Shown here piece after piece: positions 17,701 through 27,093 of a stretch of 64,000 nucleotides of DNA (its first letter is position 1; the number at the start of each line of letters is the position of its first letter). The translations under genes and the position numbers were made by a program. Under the pieces are notes generated by a model. That model saw only the letters and a program-made list of their open reading frames with translations. It searched no databases and was not told the DNA's origin. The stretch lies in the NCBI RefSeq assembly GCF_030734285.1, contig NZ_CP132294.1, forward strand, positions 248,001 to 312,000, read 5' to 3'. This DNA is from Natronococcus sp. AD-5 (GTDB taxonomy: Archaea > Halobacteriota > Halobacteria > Halobacteriales > Natrialbaceae).

Positions 17701-17848
17701 TCGGAATCCGCACGATTTTCGCCGCGGACGGGAACGACCGAGCGTGAACGCCGTCACCGGCGCGACCGGCGGTGTCGGAAGCTAGACCGTCGATCACTTC
17801 ACGTGGGCCGCGAGGCCGATGTCGACGGTCACGAGACCTCCCTCGCGG

Positions 17849-18226
17849 TCATCGCGGAGAACTACCTCGATCGACCCGCGGCGGTGGCGTCCGCTGTCGA
17901 GGGCTGAACCGTCCGGTCCGTCGATCGTCGTCGCTTCCCCACTCGTCGCGGTCCCCGCCGTCGTCATCGCGATCGGTGCCGTCGTCTCCGCCTTTCCTCG
18001 GCTCCGTCTCGACGTCGTAGATGTCGACGTGGTGGACGGCACTCGGCGAGAGGAACCGGTTCCCCTCGAGCTCGAGCCATCCGTTCGCGTGGACGACGAC
18101 CGGCCCCTCGTAGAGTACGTCGTCCGCGTCGGCGTCGCCGTAGATACCGACGTCGTGGTACGCCTGAGTGAGGGGGTTCAGGTCGCCCGTGAGGATCGAG
18201 TCGTTCGAGAACGGTGGCGGGAACAT
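17849..18226 (-). CDS. Uncharacterised protein, probably frameshifted; true 3' end near 17794
   Basis: The first 80 residues look like a real protein (MFPPPFSNDSILTGDLNPL, then DDVLYEGPVVVHANGWLELE). After an acidic linker (GGDDGTDRDDDGGDRDEW) the frame turns basic and Pro/Arg-rich for its last 25 residues, which is unlike the rest of the genome. The neighbouring frame instead reads HRRGSIEVVLRDDREGGLV and VDIGLAAHVK to a stop at 17794, so a one- or two-base shift near 17930-17945 probably breaks a gene of about 144 codons. A TATA-like box (complement of 18252-18259) is about 28 nt upstream of the ATG. Function unknown. Confidence 0.55.
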   Translation of the reverse strand: MFPPPFSNDSILTGDLNPLTQAYHDVGIYGDADADDVLYEGPVVVHANGWLELEGNRFLSPSAVHHVDIYDVETEPRKGGDDGTDRDDDGGDRDEWGSDDDRRTGRFSPRQRTPPPRVDRGSSPR

Positions 18227-18317
18227 GTCTATTTACGGAAGAGATACGCGAATTCATAAATCGGTCGCCGTCCGCCGAACCGTAACAGCTTCACTCAGTG
18301 GTACGACTAGGTAATAC

Positions 18318-19085
18318 ATGGTCGATGAGATCGCGCTCCATCGGGCGCCGACGACGATCGCCGACGCGGCGGAGATCGCCGACTGGCTCAAGCCGCGCGT
18401 CGACGCGACGGTCTCGGTCCGCGACCGATTTCTCGAGGTCCACCGGTCCGACGAACTCCCCGAACGATTCGCCGAGGCGCGGGTCGTCTCGCCGTACGAT
18501 CGCGACACCGGCAACACGATGCTGGGAACGATCCGGTACGAGGAACGCGCCCTCGAGAACCCCGACCGGGAGGGAGGGGTGCTCTACGACGGCCAGCGGG
18601 TACAGCGCGCGCTCAACAGCGCGCTTCCGCCCGAGGAACGGGGGCTCGAGACCCTTCACGCGGCGATCCTGGATCGAGCGATCGGTACGTGGGGCGCCCA
18701 CGACGGCCGCTGGCACAAACGGGTGAACGTCCTCGGACAGCCGGCGCTGGTCTCGGTGCCCGGCCTCTACGAGGCGCCCGCGAAGCCCGAGGCGTACTAC
18801 AGGGAGAAACAGCGCCACTCGCTGCTGTCGGGCGACGCGCCGCCGCGGGAGGTGCTCGAGAACCGCGTCGAGGGCGAGTTCCTCGTCGAGAACGACCCCC
18901 GGACGACCGACGCGCTGAAAGGATACGTCCTGCAGGCGTACGACTTCCTCGAGACGGGGAACGCCTTCTGCGATCGGGAAGTCTGTCGGCTCTTCAACGC
19001 CCACCACCACGAGGACCTGATCGCGGCACAGCTTCGCGAACCGGAGTTCTGCGCCGAGCACGCGCGGCGGTACGACCCGTCGTGA
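18318..19085 (+). CDS. Uncharacterised archaeal protein with C-terminal Cys/His cluster
   Basis: This 255-residue soluble, acidic protein has no membrane segment. Residues 70-135 include the conserved-looking TGNTMLGTIRYEERALENP and ETLHAAILDRAIGTWG. The C-terminus is NAFCDREVCRLFNAHHHEDL followed by REPEFCAEHARRYD, which gives C-x4-C, HHH and C-x2-H, a likely metal site. I weakly recall similar C-terminal motifs in archaeal putative metallopeptidase families (DUF6775-like) but cannot confirm it. It is monocistronic. Confidence 0.75.
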   Translation: MVDEIALHRAPTTIADAAEIADWLKPRVDATVSVRDRFLEVHRSDELPERFAEARVVSPYDRDTGNTMLGTIRYEERALENPDREGGVLYDGQRVQRALNSALPPEERGLETLHAAILDRAIGTWGAHDGRWHKRVNVLGQPALVSVPGLYEAPAKPEAYYREKQRHSLLSGDAPPREVLENRVEGEFLVENDPRTTDALKGYVLQAYDFLETGNAFCDREVCRLFNAHHHEDLIAAQLREPEFCAEHARRYDPS

Positions 19086-19089
19086 TCGG

Positions 19090-22000
19090 CTACCGATCGG
19101 TCGCGTCCGGTAGCGTGAACGAGAACGTCGATCCGTCGCCGGGTTCGGAGTCGATCCCGATCTCACCGCCGTGGCGCTCGACGATCCGGCGGGTGAGCGC
19201 GAGGCCGATCCCCGTTCCGCTTCCTTCGTTCTGGCTGTGGATGCGCTGGAACACCTCGAAGATGCGCTCCTGATCGTCGGGGTCGATGCCGATCCCCTCG
19301 TCGTGGACCGATATCCGCCACCTCGAGCCGGTGTGCTCGGTCTCGACGCGAATTCGCGGCGGCTCGTCGCCGCTGTACTCGATCGCGTTCGACAGCAGGT
19401 TCTGGAACACCTGTCGTAACTGCCCGACGTCGCCCTCGACGCGGGGGAGCGATTCGCTCGTGATCTCGGCGTCGCTCTCCTCGATCCGGAGCTGAAGGTC
19501 CGCGAGCACGTCGTCGAGGACGGCGTCGAGATCCACCGTGTCGAACGGATCGCCCTGCGTTTCGACGCGGGAGTACTCGAGCAGCCCCTCGATCATGTCG
19601 CTCATCCGTTCGGCGCCGTCGACGGCGAACTCGAGGAACTCCTCGCCGTCCTCGTCGAGTTCGTCGGCGTATCGGCTCTCGATCAGCTGGAGGTAGCTCG
19701 AGACCATCCGCAGCGGCTCCTGGAGGTCGTGGGAGGCGGCGTAGGCGAACTGCTCTAAGCGCTCGTTCGACTCTTTCAGCTTTCGCTGGTACTCCTTGCG
19801 TTCGGTGATGTCGGTGAGCGTCACGACGGCGCGACTCATGTCGCCGCGCTCGTCTCTGACCGGCATCCCGTGCTCCATGATGATCCGCCGCTCGCCGTCG
19901 AACGTGGTGATCTCGTACACGTTGGGCTCGGTGATCTTCTCGCCGCGAAGCACCTGGGACATCGTCCACTCCTCGGGTTCGACCGGCTCGCCCGAATCGG
20001 CCCAGACGGCGGAGTACTTCTCGTACTCCTCGACCGATTCCGCGTCGAAGACGTCGCCGCCCCAGATCTCCTTCGCGGCGTCGTTCGCCCTGCGCAGCGA
20101 GCCGTCCGCGCTCGCGACGACGGCGCCGACGGGCAGCACCTGGAACAGCGTCTCGAGTTGCCGCTTCTGTTTCTCGGCCTCGATCTCGGCCCGTTTGCGC
20201 TCCGTGATGTCCGTGAGCGCACCGGGGAACGTCTCCGGGTTCCCCTCTTCGTCGCACTCGACGTGGCCGCGGGCGACCACCCACCGAAGCTCGCCGTCGG
20301 CGTTCCAGACCCGGTACTCGGCCTCGTACTCGCCGCAGGTCTCGACGGCCTCCTCGATCTTCGCTCGCACGCGGTTGCGATCGGCCGCGTGGATCGACGA
20401 CACCACCTGTTCGAGCGGTACGCCCTCGCGCGTATCTTCCGGATCGACCCCGAATTTCCGGGCGAAGGAGGCGCCGGTAACGAACCGGTCCTCGGGAATC
20501 AGCCACTCCCAGGTGCCGACGGCGCCGGCCTCGGTCGCGGCCTCGAGCTGCGCCTTGGCGTCGCGCAGGTACCGCTCGCGTTCTTTCTGCTCGGTGACGT
20601 CCTGGGCCATCGTCATGCCGGCGAACACGTCCCCGCGCTCGTCGGTGATCGGCACCACGTGAACGATCCACTCGTTGTCGGCGTACTCGAGTTCGACCGA
20701 CCGTACTTCGCCGTTCAGTGCGGCCTCGAACGCGGGTTCGAGCGCCTCGGCGACGTCTTCGGGCCAGGCGTCCCGTAACTGGCGCCCCTCGAGATCGTCC
20801 GGGTCGATCGGGAGCTCTTCGAAAGCCCGGCCCGCCGCCAGCGTGTACTCGAGGTCGTGATCGAACAGGGTGACGATCCCGTTCGGGAAGTGCTCGACGA
20901 GGGCGCGGTAGCGTCGCTCCGACTCTTCGAGCCTGCGCTGGGCCTCGACCCGCGCGGTGATACTCTGCGACATCCCCATGGCGGCGAAGACGTCGCCGTC
21001 GTCGTCGCGAACGGGGGCGAAGTGGAACCAGTAGACGCTGTCGTCGATCGCGCGTTCGAACGTGATCGTTTCGCCGTCGAGGGCCGCCTCGTAGTGCGGG
21101 ACGACGACGTCTTCCAGTTCCGGCGGCAGCGCCTCGCGAAGGGGGGCGCCCTCGAGGTCCGCCCTCGTTACGTCCGCGTCTCCCCCCGGCGTGCCGCCGA
21201 AGGTGACGTAGCGGAGGTCCTCGTCGACGAGGGCGACGGCGCCGTTGGGGAAGTACTCGATGAGCGTCCGGTACCGGCGTCGGGCCTTCTCGAGTTCCCG
21301 CTCGCGCTGCTTGCGCTCGGTGACGTCGCGATCCGAGACGACGATCGAGACGACCTCTCCCTCGTCGTTCGTGACGGGTCTGAAGACGCCGCTCAGGGTG
21401 TATCGTTCGCCGTCCGGCCGAGTGAGGTCCGTTTCGAACTCCACGTACTCGCCGTCCGCGGCCCGCCCGACCCACTCCCTGACGTCGGCCCGAACGTCGG
21501 CGGACTCGCGGCGCCCGTCTTCCGGAGCGCGCGATCCATCGGATCGCTCACCGCCGCCGTCCGCTCCCCACCACGGGGTTTCCCAGAACGGTTCGCCGGT
21601 CACGTCCTCGAGGTCGGCGTCGATGTACTCCATCGCCGTCCGGTTGATGTCGAGCACCGTCCCGTCCGGCCCGAGGAGGCCGACGAGAATGTTCGGATCG
21701 TCGAAGATCGCTTCGAAGCGGCGCTCCTGGCGCTCGAGTTCCCGCTCGCGCTGCTTGCGCTCGGTGATGTCGCGGAAGTAGACGGAGAGCCCAGTCTCCG
21801 ACGGATAGGCGCGCACTTCGAACCAACTGTCGAGCGGTTCGGGATAGTACTCCTCGAACGAGACGGTCTCCTGGTCGTACATCGCGTGCTCGTAGGTCGG
21901 CTTGAACTCCCGGTCGACCGCTTTCGAGAACACGTCCCAGACGTTCTCGCCGACCAACTCGCGGTTCTCCGGGTTGATCAACTCGTGGGCGCGGTCGTTG

Positions 22001-22608
22001 AGGTAGGTGAACTCCCAGTCTTCGTTGAGCGCGAAGAACGCGTCCGAGATGCGGCCGTGTATTTCCTCGAGGTCGCGTCGTGCCCGCCAGTTTTCGATTA
22101 CCGTCGTCAGAACGTTCGCGACGCGCTGCAGGAAGTCCGCATCCTGTTGCGTGAACTCGCGTCGCTCCGTCGCGTGCGCTCCCAGCACGCCCCACGGGTC
22201 CTCGACCGAACCGACGACGGCGCTGATCCCGCTGACGACGCTGCGGCTGGTGAGCGGCTCGAGCCCCGAAGACCGATCCGCCGTTCGAAGATCGCCGACG
22301 ACGATCGGGTCCTCGGAGCGCAGCGTCTCTCCCACCTGCGAATCCGGCTCGACCGGTACCGTCGCCGAGCCGACCAGGCCGTCGCGCCATCCGACGCCGT
22401 GTCGCAATCGGAGGGCGTCGCCGCCGGGACACGACTCGAGGAGTTCCGCGTGCTCCGCCTCGAGCGTCGTGGCGACGCCGGCCACGGCGTCGTGCAGCAA
22501 CCGATCGAGATCGTCCGTCTCGAGCGCCCGCTGACCGAGTTCGGCAACGACTTCCTGCTGACGGACCCGACGCTGGAGCGGCGTGTCTGCGTCGGAAGTC
22601 GAATTCAT
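19090..22608 (-). CDS. Sensor histidine kinase, GAF plus six PAS domains, soluble
   Basis: This is a 1172-residue protein with no membrane segment. Order: GAF-like domain (about 30-165), then six PAS units starting near 180, 300, 440, 565, 690 and 825, several ending in the D-I-T-E-R-K linker, then HisKA with phospho-acceptor H960 (AASHDLQEP) and an HATPase domain with N box NLLSNAIEYS (1070-1079) and DEGIGI (1103-1108). PAS 3 and 4 (YFPNGAVALVDEDL, HFPNGIVTLFDHDL) are close duplicates. There is no receiver domain, and no response regulator gene is in the window, so its output is unknown. Intracellular light, redox or metabolite sensing is the general expectation. Confidence 0.93.
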   Translation of the reverse strand: MNSTSDADTPLQRRVRQQEVVAELGQRALETDDLDRLLHDAVAGVATTLEAEHAELLESCPGGDALRLRHGVGWRDGLVGSATVPVEPDSQVGETLRSEDPIVVGDLRTADRSSGLEPLTSRSVVSGISAVVGSVEDPWGVLGAHATERREFTQQDADFLQRVANVLTTVIENWRARRDLEEIHGRISDAFFALNEDWEFTYLNDRAHELINPENRELVGENVWDVFSKAVDREFKPTYEHAMYDQETVSFEEYYPEPLDSWFEVRAYPSETGLSVYFRDITERKQRERELERQERRFEAIFDDPNILVGLLGPDGTVLDINRTAMEYIDADLEDVTGEPFWETPWWGADGGGERSDGSRAPEDGRRESADVRADVREWVGRAADGEYVEFETDLTRPDGERYTLSGVFRPVTNDEGEVVSIVVSDRDVTERKQRERELEKARRRYRTLIEYFPNGAVALVDEDLRYVTFGGTPGGDADVTRADLEGAPLREALPPELEDVVVPHYEAALDGETITFERAIDDSVYWFHFAPVRDDDGDVFAAMGMSQSITARVEAQRRLEESERRYRALVEHFPNGIVTLFDHDLEYTLAAGRAFEELPIDPDDLEGRQLRDAWPEDVAEALEPAFEAALNGEVRSVELEYADNEWIVHVVPITDERGDVFAGMTMAQDVTEQKERERYLRDAKAQLEAATEAGAVGTWEWLIPEDRFVTGASFARKFGVDPEDTREGVPLEQVVSSIHAADRNRVRAKIEEAVETCGEYEAEYRVWNADGELRWVVARGHVECDEEGNPETFPGALTDITERKRAEIEAEKQKRQLETLFQVLPVGAVVASADGSLRRANDAAKEIWGGDVFDAESVEEYEKYSAVWADSGEPVEPEEWTMSQVLRGEKITEPNVYEITTFDGERRIIMEHGMPVRDERGDMSRAVVTLTDITERKEYQRKLKESNERLEQFAYAASHDLQEPLRMVSSYLQLIESRYADELDEDGEEFLEFAVDGAERMSDMIEGLLEYSRVETQGDPFDTVDLDAVLDDVLADLQLRIEESDAEITSESLPRVEGDVGQLRQVFQNLLSNAIEYSGDEPPRIRVETEHTGSRWRISVHDEGIGIDPDDQERIFEVFQRIHSQNEGSGTGIGLALTRRIVERHGGEIGIDSEPGDGSTFSFTLPDATDR

Positions 22609-22771
22609 GATCTCATTACTGGCGAACTACCTGTAAGTCCTTCTATTCGGGGCATGATCCCCCGTCACGTCGCTGGTACGAGCCGCTGGCCCGGATAGAC
22701 CGGGCGACCGACTCCCGGAACGCCGCCGCAAACCGGTGTGTACTTCAACGGGACTCGTTTCGAGAAAATAC

Positions 22772-23182
22772 ATGAACGACGCGTTTACCGTCGAAGTCCC
22801 CGTCCGGTTCCGGGACCTCGATCCGCTGGATCACGTCAACCACGCCGTCTACGCGAGCTACATCGAGACGGTCCGGATCGACTATATCAAGGACGTCCTG
22901 GGCCAGCGACAGCAGGACCTGTCGTTCGTGATCGCGAACCTCGAGATCTCCTACGAGCGGCCGATCACGCTCGGCGACGAGCCGGTCGTCGCGCTGTCGG
23001 TAACGGACCTCGGCGAGACCAGTTGTACGATGGCGTACGAGATCCGGGTCGACGGCGAGATCGCCGCGACCGCCGAAACCGTGATGGTCCACACGGACGC
23101 CGAAACCGGAGCGCCGACGCCGATTCCGGCGGATGCTCGGGAGCGGATTCGCGAGTACGAGGGGCTCGAGGCGCCGGCGTAG
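22772..23182 (+). CDS. Hotdog-fold acyl-CoA thioesterase (4HBT family)
   Basis: This 136-residue protein starts MNDAFTVEVPVRFRDLDPLD, and HVNHAVYASYIETVRIDY follows, the 4-hydroxybenzoyl-CoA thioesterase-type signature with the catalytic Asp in RDLDPLD. It would hydrolyse acyl-CoA thioesters as a tetramer in the cytoplasm. The ATG at 22772 is chosen because the upstream in-frame codons do not fit the family. It is convergent with the methyltransferase gene 19 nt away. Confidence 0.9.
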   Translation: MNDAFTVEVPVRFRDLDPLDHVNHAVYASYIETVRIDYIKDVLGQRQQDLSFVIANLEISYERPITLGDEPVVALSVTDLGETSCTMAYEIRVDGEIAATAETVMVHTDAETGAPTPIPADARERIREYEGLEAPA

Positions 23183-23201
23183 TCGACGGCTCCCCTTCTC
23201 G

Positions 23202-23867
23202 CTACGCGATTCGACCGCCCGTCAGCCGAACGACGCCGAAGACGTGCGTCTCGTCCGCGACCGCCGCCGACCGCTCGCGAAGGCGGGCGTGGGCGGTATC
23301 GATCTTCTCGTCGAGTCGCAGGTGAGGATCGTCCGCGTAGCGGAGCTTCGTCGTCGGCGGCGTCGAGAGAACGACGATCGCCCGGAAGACGGCGTTGACC
23401 GGCGGGGCGTACCACGCGTCGCTCCGGGCGGCGTTCGCGAGGACGACGCGGCCGCCGGGACCGACGAGGTCGCACCAGTCGTCGACCGCGCCCGCGGGAT
23501 CGGAGAGCATCCCGACGACGAACGTCGCGAGGATCGCGTCGACGTCCCCGTCGACGGGCGGCCGGGTCGCGTCGCCGCGGACGACGTGGACGTTGTCGTA
23601 GTCGGCCGTTAGCTCGCGGGCTCGCTCGAGCACCGGCCTCGTGAAATCGATCCCGACGACGGTCCCGTCGGGGCCGACCTGCTCGCGCAGGTACGGGAGA
23701 TTCGCGCCCGTTCCGCAGCCCATCTCGACGACGGTGTCGCCGCGCTCGAGTCGGCAGGCGGCGGCCGCCCGGCAGCGAAGCGTCGGGATGCCGGGCGTCC
23801 GACGGGCGATCAGGTCGTAGAGGCGCGCCCAGCGGCCGTAGAACTCCTGGGCGGTTTCGTCGGTCAT
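23202..23867 (-). CDS. SAM-dependent class I methyltransferase
   Basis: This 221-residue protein has motif I VVEMGCGTGANLPYL, the acidic ribose-binding VVGIDFTRPVL, and motif IV ILATFVVGML. Its N-terminus EFYGRWARLYDLIARRTPG resembles the UbiE/phospholipid methyltransferase group, so a lipid or quinone substrate is possible. The ATG at 23867 is used, though an in-frame GTG 9 nt upstream is possible. It lies 12 nt downstream of the ThiR gene's 3' end on the same strand orientation, with separate start signals. Confidence 0.88.
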   Translation of the reverse strand: MTDETAQEFYGRWARLYDLIARRTPGIPTLRCRAAAACRLERGDTVVEMGCGTGANLPYLREQVGPDGTVVGIDFTRPVLERARELTADYDNVHVVRGDATRPPVDGDVDAILATFVVGMLSDPAGAVDDWCDLVGPGGRVVLANAARSDAWYAPPVNAVFRAIVVLSTPPTTKLRYADDPHLRLDEKIDTAHARLRERSAAVADETHVFGVVRLTGGRIA

Positions 23868-23879
23868 GGACGACACGGC

Positions 23880-24779
23880 TCAGAGCAGCGTTCGGATCGT
23901 GTCCGCGACCGACTCCGCGTCGGGTCCCAGCACGTAGATCAGCGGTTCGATCCCCATCCCGCCGGTCTGGTAGAGCACTGTCGCGTCGGGCTGGTCGCCG
24001 ATCGCCGCGCCGACGCTCGAGGCGACGTCGCCGGACTCGTCGAACTCGGCGGTGACGTGACCCTGTTCGGCCAGTTCGTCGAGCAGTTCGGGGTCGTACC
24101 TGACGTTGATCGCCGCCGAGGCGTCCGCGCCGCGGTCGCGCGCCGAGAGCAACACCGTGGCGACGTGCTCGGAGACGCCGAACTCGGGGCTGCTCGGGAC
24201 CGTCGCCCTCCCCTTGACGTCGAAGATCCGGCCCGGGACGCCGGCGACGTCGTCGACGTCCGCCGCGTCGGGCGTGCAGGCTACCAGGTTCGAGCCGACC
24301 GCCGGGATCAACGCGGCGAAGCCGCTCGCGTTCTGGAGAACGCGAAGCCCGCGCCGCAGCGACGAGAGCACGCGCTCGCTGGTCCGGAGTTCGCTCTCCG
24401 GATCGTGGACGCGGAAGCTCGAGCCGTGGTCGGCCAGTTCCGGGACGGCCTCCTCGTGGAGCTGGGCGAGCAGGTCGCCGCCGGTCTCGAGTTCCCGAAT
24501 CAGCACCTCGATCTCGATCAGCGCCTGGACGGGCGTCATGTCGCCGTTCGCGAGCCCGTCGCCGAGTTCGTCGACGAGCGCGGTGACGCGCTCGTCCTCG
24601 GCGACGCGGTCGTTGCTCGTCACGTCCCCGTGGGCGTACTTCGAGACGGCGCTCTGACTGATTCCCAGTACCGTGGCAACCTCGCTCTGCGTGAGTCCTC
24701 GTTCGCGGAGTTCGCCGGCGAGCAACGATCGGAGCGTCGGCAGGAACTCGTCGACCACGATCTCTTCGACGAATTTCAT
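23880..24779 (-). CDS. thiR: ThiR: HTH plus ThiN-domain repressor of thiamine genes
   Basis: This 299-residue protein has an N-terminal helix-turn-helix (RGLTQSEVATVLGISQSAVS, residues about 28-47) and a C-terminal ThiN domain (thiamine-phosphate synthase-like) with NASGFAALIPAVGSNLVACT, GRIFDVKGRATVPSSPEFG and GIEPLIYVLGPDAESVADTI. In archaea this fusion was described as a repressor that senses thiamine phosphates. The start is the ATG at 24779. AAGTTATTCCC (complement of about 24806-24816) is a TATA candidate. Thi4 (16771) is an expected target, although I cannot identify a shared operator by eye. Confidence 0.88.
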   Translation of the reverse strand: MKFVEEIVVDEFLPTLRSLLAGELRERGLTQSEVATVLGISQSAVSKYAHGDVTSNDRVAEDERVTALVDELGDGLANGDMTPVQALIEIEVLIRELETGGDLLAQLHEEAVPELADHGSSFRVHDPESELRTSERVLSSLRRGLRVLQNASGFAALIPAVGSNLVACTPDAADVDDVAGVPGRIFDVKGRATVPSSPEFGVSEHVATVLLSARDRGADASAAINVRYDPELLDELAEQGHVTAEFDESGDVASSVGAAIGDQPDATVLYQTGGMGIEPLIYVLGPDAESVADTIRTLL

Positions 24780-24913
24780 CTGTTGCGTCGGGATACGGGC
24801 GCTTCGGGAATAACTTGTGGGTCCTGCGACGGCGCGTTCGCCACGGACCGGTGGTCGGATCGAGACCGGTGGGGAGACGGACGGTACCCGGTGACGGATC
24901 GCGGTGGGCGAAC

Positions 24914-25339
24914 TCAGCGGACGATCGTCACCGGAACGGGCGACCGACGGACGACGGCTTCGGCGACGCTCCCCAGGAGAATCCGACTCACGCCGCTTCG
25001 GCCGTGACTTCCGAGCACGACGTGGTCCACGTCGTGCGTCTCCGCGTACTCGTTGATCGTTCGCGCCGGGCGACCCGTCTTCAGCTCCGTCAGCGCGTCG
25101 CGTCCGTGCTCGGCCGCCGTCCGTCGAGCGGTTTCGAGTAATTCCTCTCCCTGTCTCCTGACCCACGCGTCGATCTCGTCCGCGTAGACGTACCCGTCCG
25201 TGTTTCCGTACCAGTAGCTCGACGGGTTGATCACGTGCAGGACCGTGATTTCGGCGTCCGGAAACGATTCCAGCGCGTACTCGAGCGCCCGCTCCGATTG
25301 GGACGAGCGATCGATCGGAACGAGAATCCGCCCAATCAT
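24914..25339 (-). CDS. Universal stress protein, UspA family, ATP-binding type
   Basis: This 141-residue protein begins MIGRILVPIDRSSQSERALE, and the C-terminal GSHGRSGVSRILLGSVAEAV has the G-x2-G-x9-G-S phosphate-binding pattern of ATP-binding UspA proteins, so nucleotide binding is expected. It is a soluble dimer with a stress or signalling role. The ATG at 25339 starts at the first beta strand. A GTATAC sequence near 25385-25390 may be its promoter. Confidence 0.92.
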   Translation of the reverse strand: MIGRILVPIDRSSQSERALEYALESFPDAEITVLHVINPSSYWYGNTDGYVYADEIDAWVRRQGEELLETARRTAAEHGRDALTELKTGRPARTINEYAETHDVDHVVLGSHGRSGVSRILLGSVAEAVVRRSPVPVTIVR

Positions 25340-25514
25340 GGTATAAAGTAGCACCCGCACGCACATAGCGACGACGGTCCGCCAGTATACCGACGGCGTC
25401 GGCTGCCGGACCCGATCGACCCGACGGCGGCGGCGGTCCGTCGGGTCGTTCTCGGCCGGCACGGCGACGCGACACACGATTTATACGCCTGTCGCGGAAA
25501 CGTACTCGAAGCGA

Positions 25515-25871
25515 ATGAATACTGACGAATCTATCGCTCTCGTGCTCGGCTCCGGGGTCGCGACGTTTCTCATCGTCGGGACCGTCGTCGCCGAACTCGC
25601 ACACTACCTGCTCGGCGTCTCGTTGCTCGTCGGGCTCCCCGTCGGCGCCCTGGCCGGGGCGATCGCGGTGGCCAGCGTCGCCGTCGGGCTCTCCGAGCAG
25701 ACGCCGTCCCGTTACCGCCGGCTGACGGGCGCGTTCGCCGGGTTCAGTATCGGCTTCGTAATCGGCGCCGCCGTCACGGCCGCCCTCTTGCACTTCGATC
25801 CGAGTTCGGCGGCCGCGATGGGTGCGGCGGTCGGGCTGGTCTTCGCCGTCTGGATCTCCGGTCGGGTATAA
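25515..25871 (+). CDS. Small four-helix membrane protein, haloarchaeal
   Basis: This 118-residue protein has four hydrophobic stretches (about 8-28, 35-58, 70-92 and 98-116) rich in Val, Gly and Ala with short charged turns. The promoter TTTATACG at 25480-25487 is 28-35 nt before the ATG, giving a leaderless message. It has no known motif and its function is unknown. Confidence 0.78.
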   Translation: MNTDESIALVLGSGVATFLIVGTVVAELAHYLLGVSLLVGLPVGALAGAIAVASVAVGLSEQTPSRYRRLTGAFAGFSIGFVIGAAVTAALLHFDPSSAAAMGAAVGLVFAVWISGRV

Positions 25872-25937
25872 GTTCGATGCGACGGCGCGAAGAAGCAATC
25901 CGTCTCGGCCGGATCGGTCGATTCCGCGATTCCGCGG

Positions 25938-26540
25938 TCAGTCCTCGCGCGCGAGCTGGTCGCCGCCGAACTCGTCGTCGCTCTGGATCCGCGACGCCTG
26001 GGGACCGTCCTGATCCTGGTACTTCGAGCCGCGGTCGCTGCCGTAGGGGCGCTCGGCTTCGGTCTTGAGCTCCGTGAAGGTGAGCTGCGAGATGCGCATG
26101 CCGGGCGTCAGCGCGACGGGGGCCGTTCCCAGGTTCGAAAGTTCGAGCGTGATCTGGCCGCGATACCCCGGGTCGCACAGTCCCGCCGTGGCGTGGACGA
26201 CGACGGCGAGCCGGCCCAGCGAGGAGCGCCCCTCGACGTGGGCGATCAGGTCCGGCGGGATCTCGACGCGCTCGTAGGTCGTCCCGAGCACGAAGTCGCC
26301 AGGATGGAGGATGAAGTCGTCGCCCTCCTCGACGACCGTCTCGGTGACGTACTCGCCGACCTCGCGCTCGGAGTCGGGGTGGATGCACGGGATGTTCGTT
26401 CGCTGGAACTCGAGGAACTCCCGCCCCAGCCGGAGGTCGACGCTCGCGGGCTGGATCTGGAGTTCCGGGTCGTCGAGCGGTTCGACGACGAGGTCGCCGT
26501 CCTCGAGTCGGTCGAGGATGTCCGCGTCGGAGAGAATCAT
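25938..26540 (-). CDS. dcd: dCTP deaminase
   Basis: This 200-residue trimeric enzyme converts dCTP to dUTP (or, if bifunctional, to dUMP) for dTTP synthesis. Signature segments are [35 protein letters not shown] with the catalytic region, and [14 protein letters not shown]. The C-terminus [15 protein letters not shown] is typical of the family. The ATG at 26540 lies 26-33 nt from GGTAAAAG (26566-26573, read as CTTTTACC on this strand), so the message is leaderless. The gene is divergent from pth2. Confidence 0.95.
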   Translation of the reverse strand: MILSDADILDRLEDGDLVVEPLDDPELQIQPASVDLRLGREFLEFQRTNIPCIHPDSEREVGEYVTETVVEEGDDFILHPGDFVLGTTYERVEIPPDLIAHVEGRSSLGRLAVVVHATAGLCDPGYRGQITLELSNLGTAPVALTPGMRISQLTFTELKTEAERPYGSDRGSKYQDQDGPQASRIQSDDEFGGDQLARED

Positions 26541-26634
26541 TACGCGCCCAGTTGCGTCGGCCGTTGGTAAAAGTTCGTAAAACCGCTCGAACCGGATCAC
26601 CGAGATTATAGACGCGCACCGCATCGGTGTCGCT
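26541..26634. promoter_or_regulatory. Divergent dcd / pth2 promoter
   Basis: Two TATA-like boxes point outward: CTTTTACC on the minus strand (26566-26573) for dcd, and GATTATAG at 26604-26611 for pth2. Each is 24-33 nt from its ATG, so both transcripts should be leaderless or nearly so. Confidence 0.55.
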
Positions 26635-26973
26635 ATGAAACAGGCCATCGTCGCCCGCACCGACATCGGCATGGGACAGGGGAAACTCGCCGCGCAGGTC
26701 GCACACGCCTCGCTGTCGGCCTACGAGAAGGCCGACAGTCAGCTTCAGAGCCAGTGGAAGCAAAACGGCCAGAAGAAGGTCGTGCTCAAGGGCGAGAGCG
26801 AACGCCAGCTCCACGAACTCTCGGCGATCGCGGACAGCGATGGGATCCCGAACGCCCTGGTCCGCGACGCCGGCCACACCCAGCTCGAGCCCGGCACCGT
26901 CACCGCGCTGGCGGTCGGGCCGGCCGCGGACGACCGCGTCGATCGGATCACCGGCGATCTCTCGCTGTTCTGA
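26635..26973 (+). CDS. pth2: Peptidyl-tRNA hydrolase, archaeal/eukaryal type
   Basis: This 112-residue Pth2 releases tRNA from prematurely dropped peptidyl-tRNA. [20 protein letters not shown], then [14 protein letters not shown] gives the catalytic region, and [20 protein letters not shown] completes the active site. It has the normal length for the family. A short linker separates it from the esterase gene downstream, which starts 120 nt later. Confidence 0.95.
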   Translation: MKQAIVARTDIGMGQGKLAAQVAHASLSAYEKADSQLQSQWKQNGQKKVVLKGESERQLHELSAIADSDGIPNALVRDAGHTQLEPGTVTALAVGPAADDRVDRITGDLSLF

Positions 26974-27093
26974 TCGGCGGGATACCACTTCGCGACACCT
27001 CGCGGTGCCTCATTTTCGCGTCACGAAAGCGAGACTCCCGTCTTCTTCGCCGGCTCACCAACGTCTTTTCCGCTGGAGCGCGTTCGCTTCGGT

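Noticed and set aside
20857-22698. 613-codon plus-strand frame antisense to the histidine kinase
   Set aside because: Overlaps a clear multi-PAS kinase frame, has no domains, and is a GC-driven shadow.
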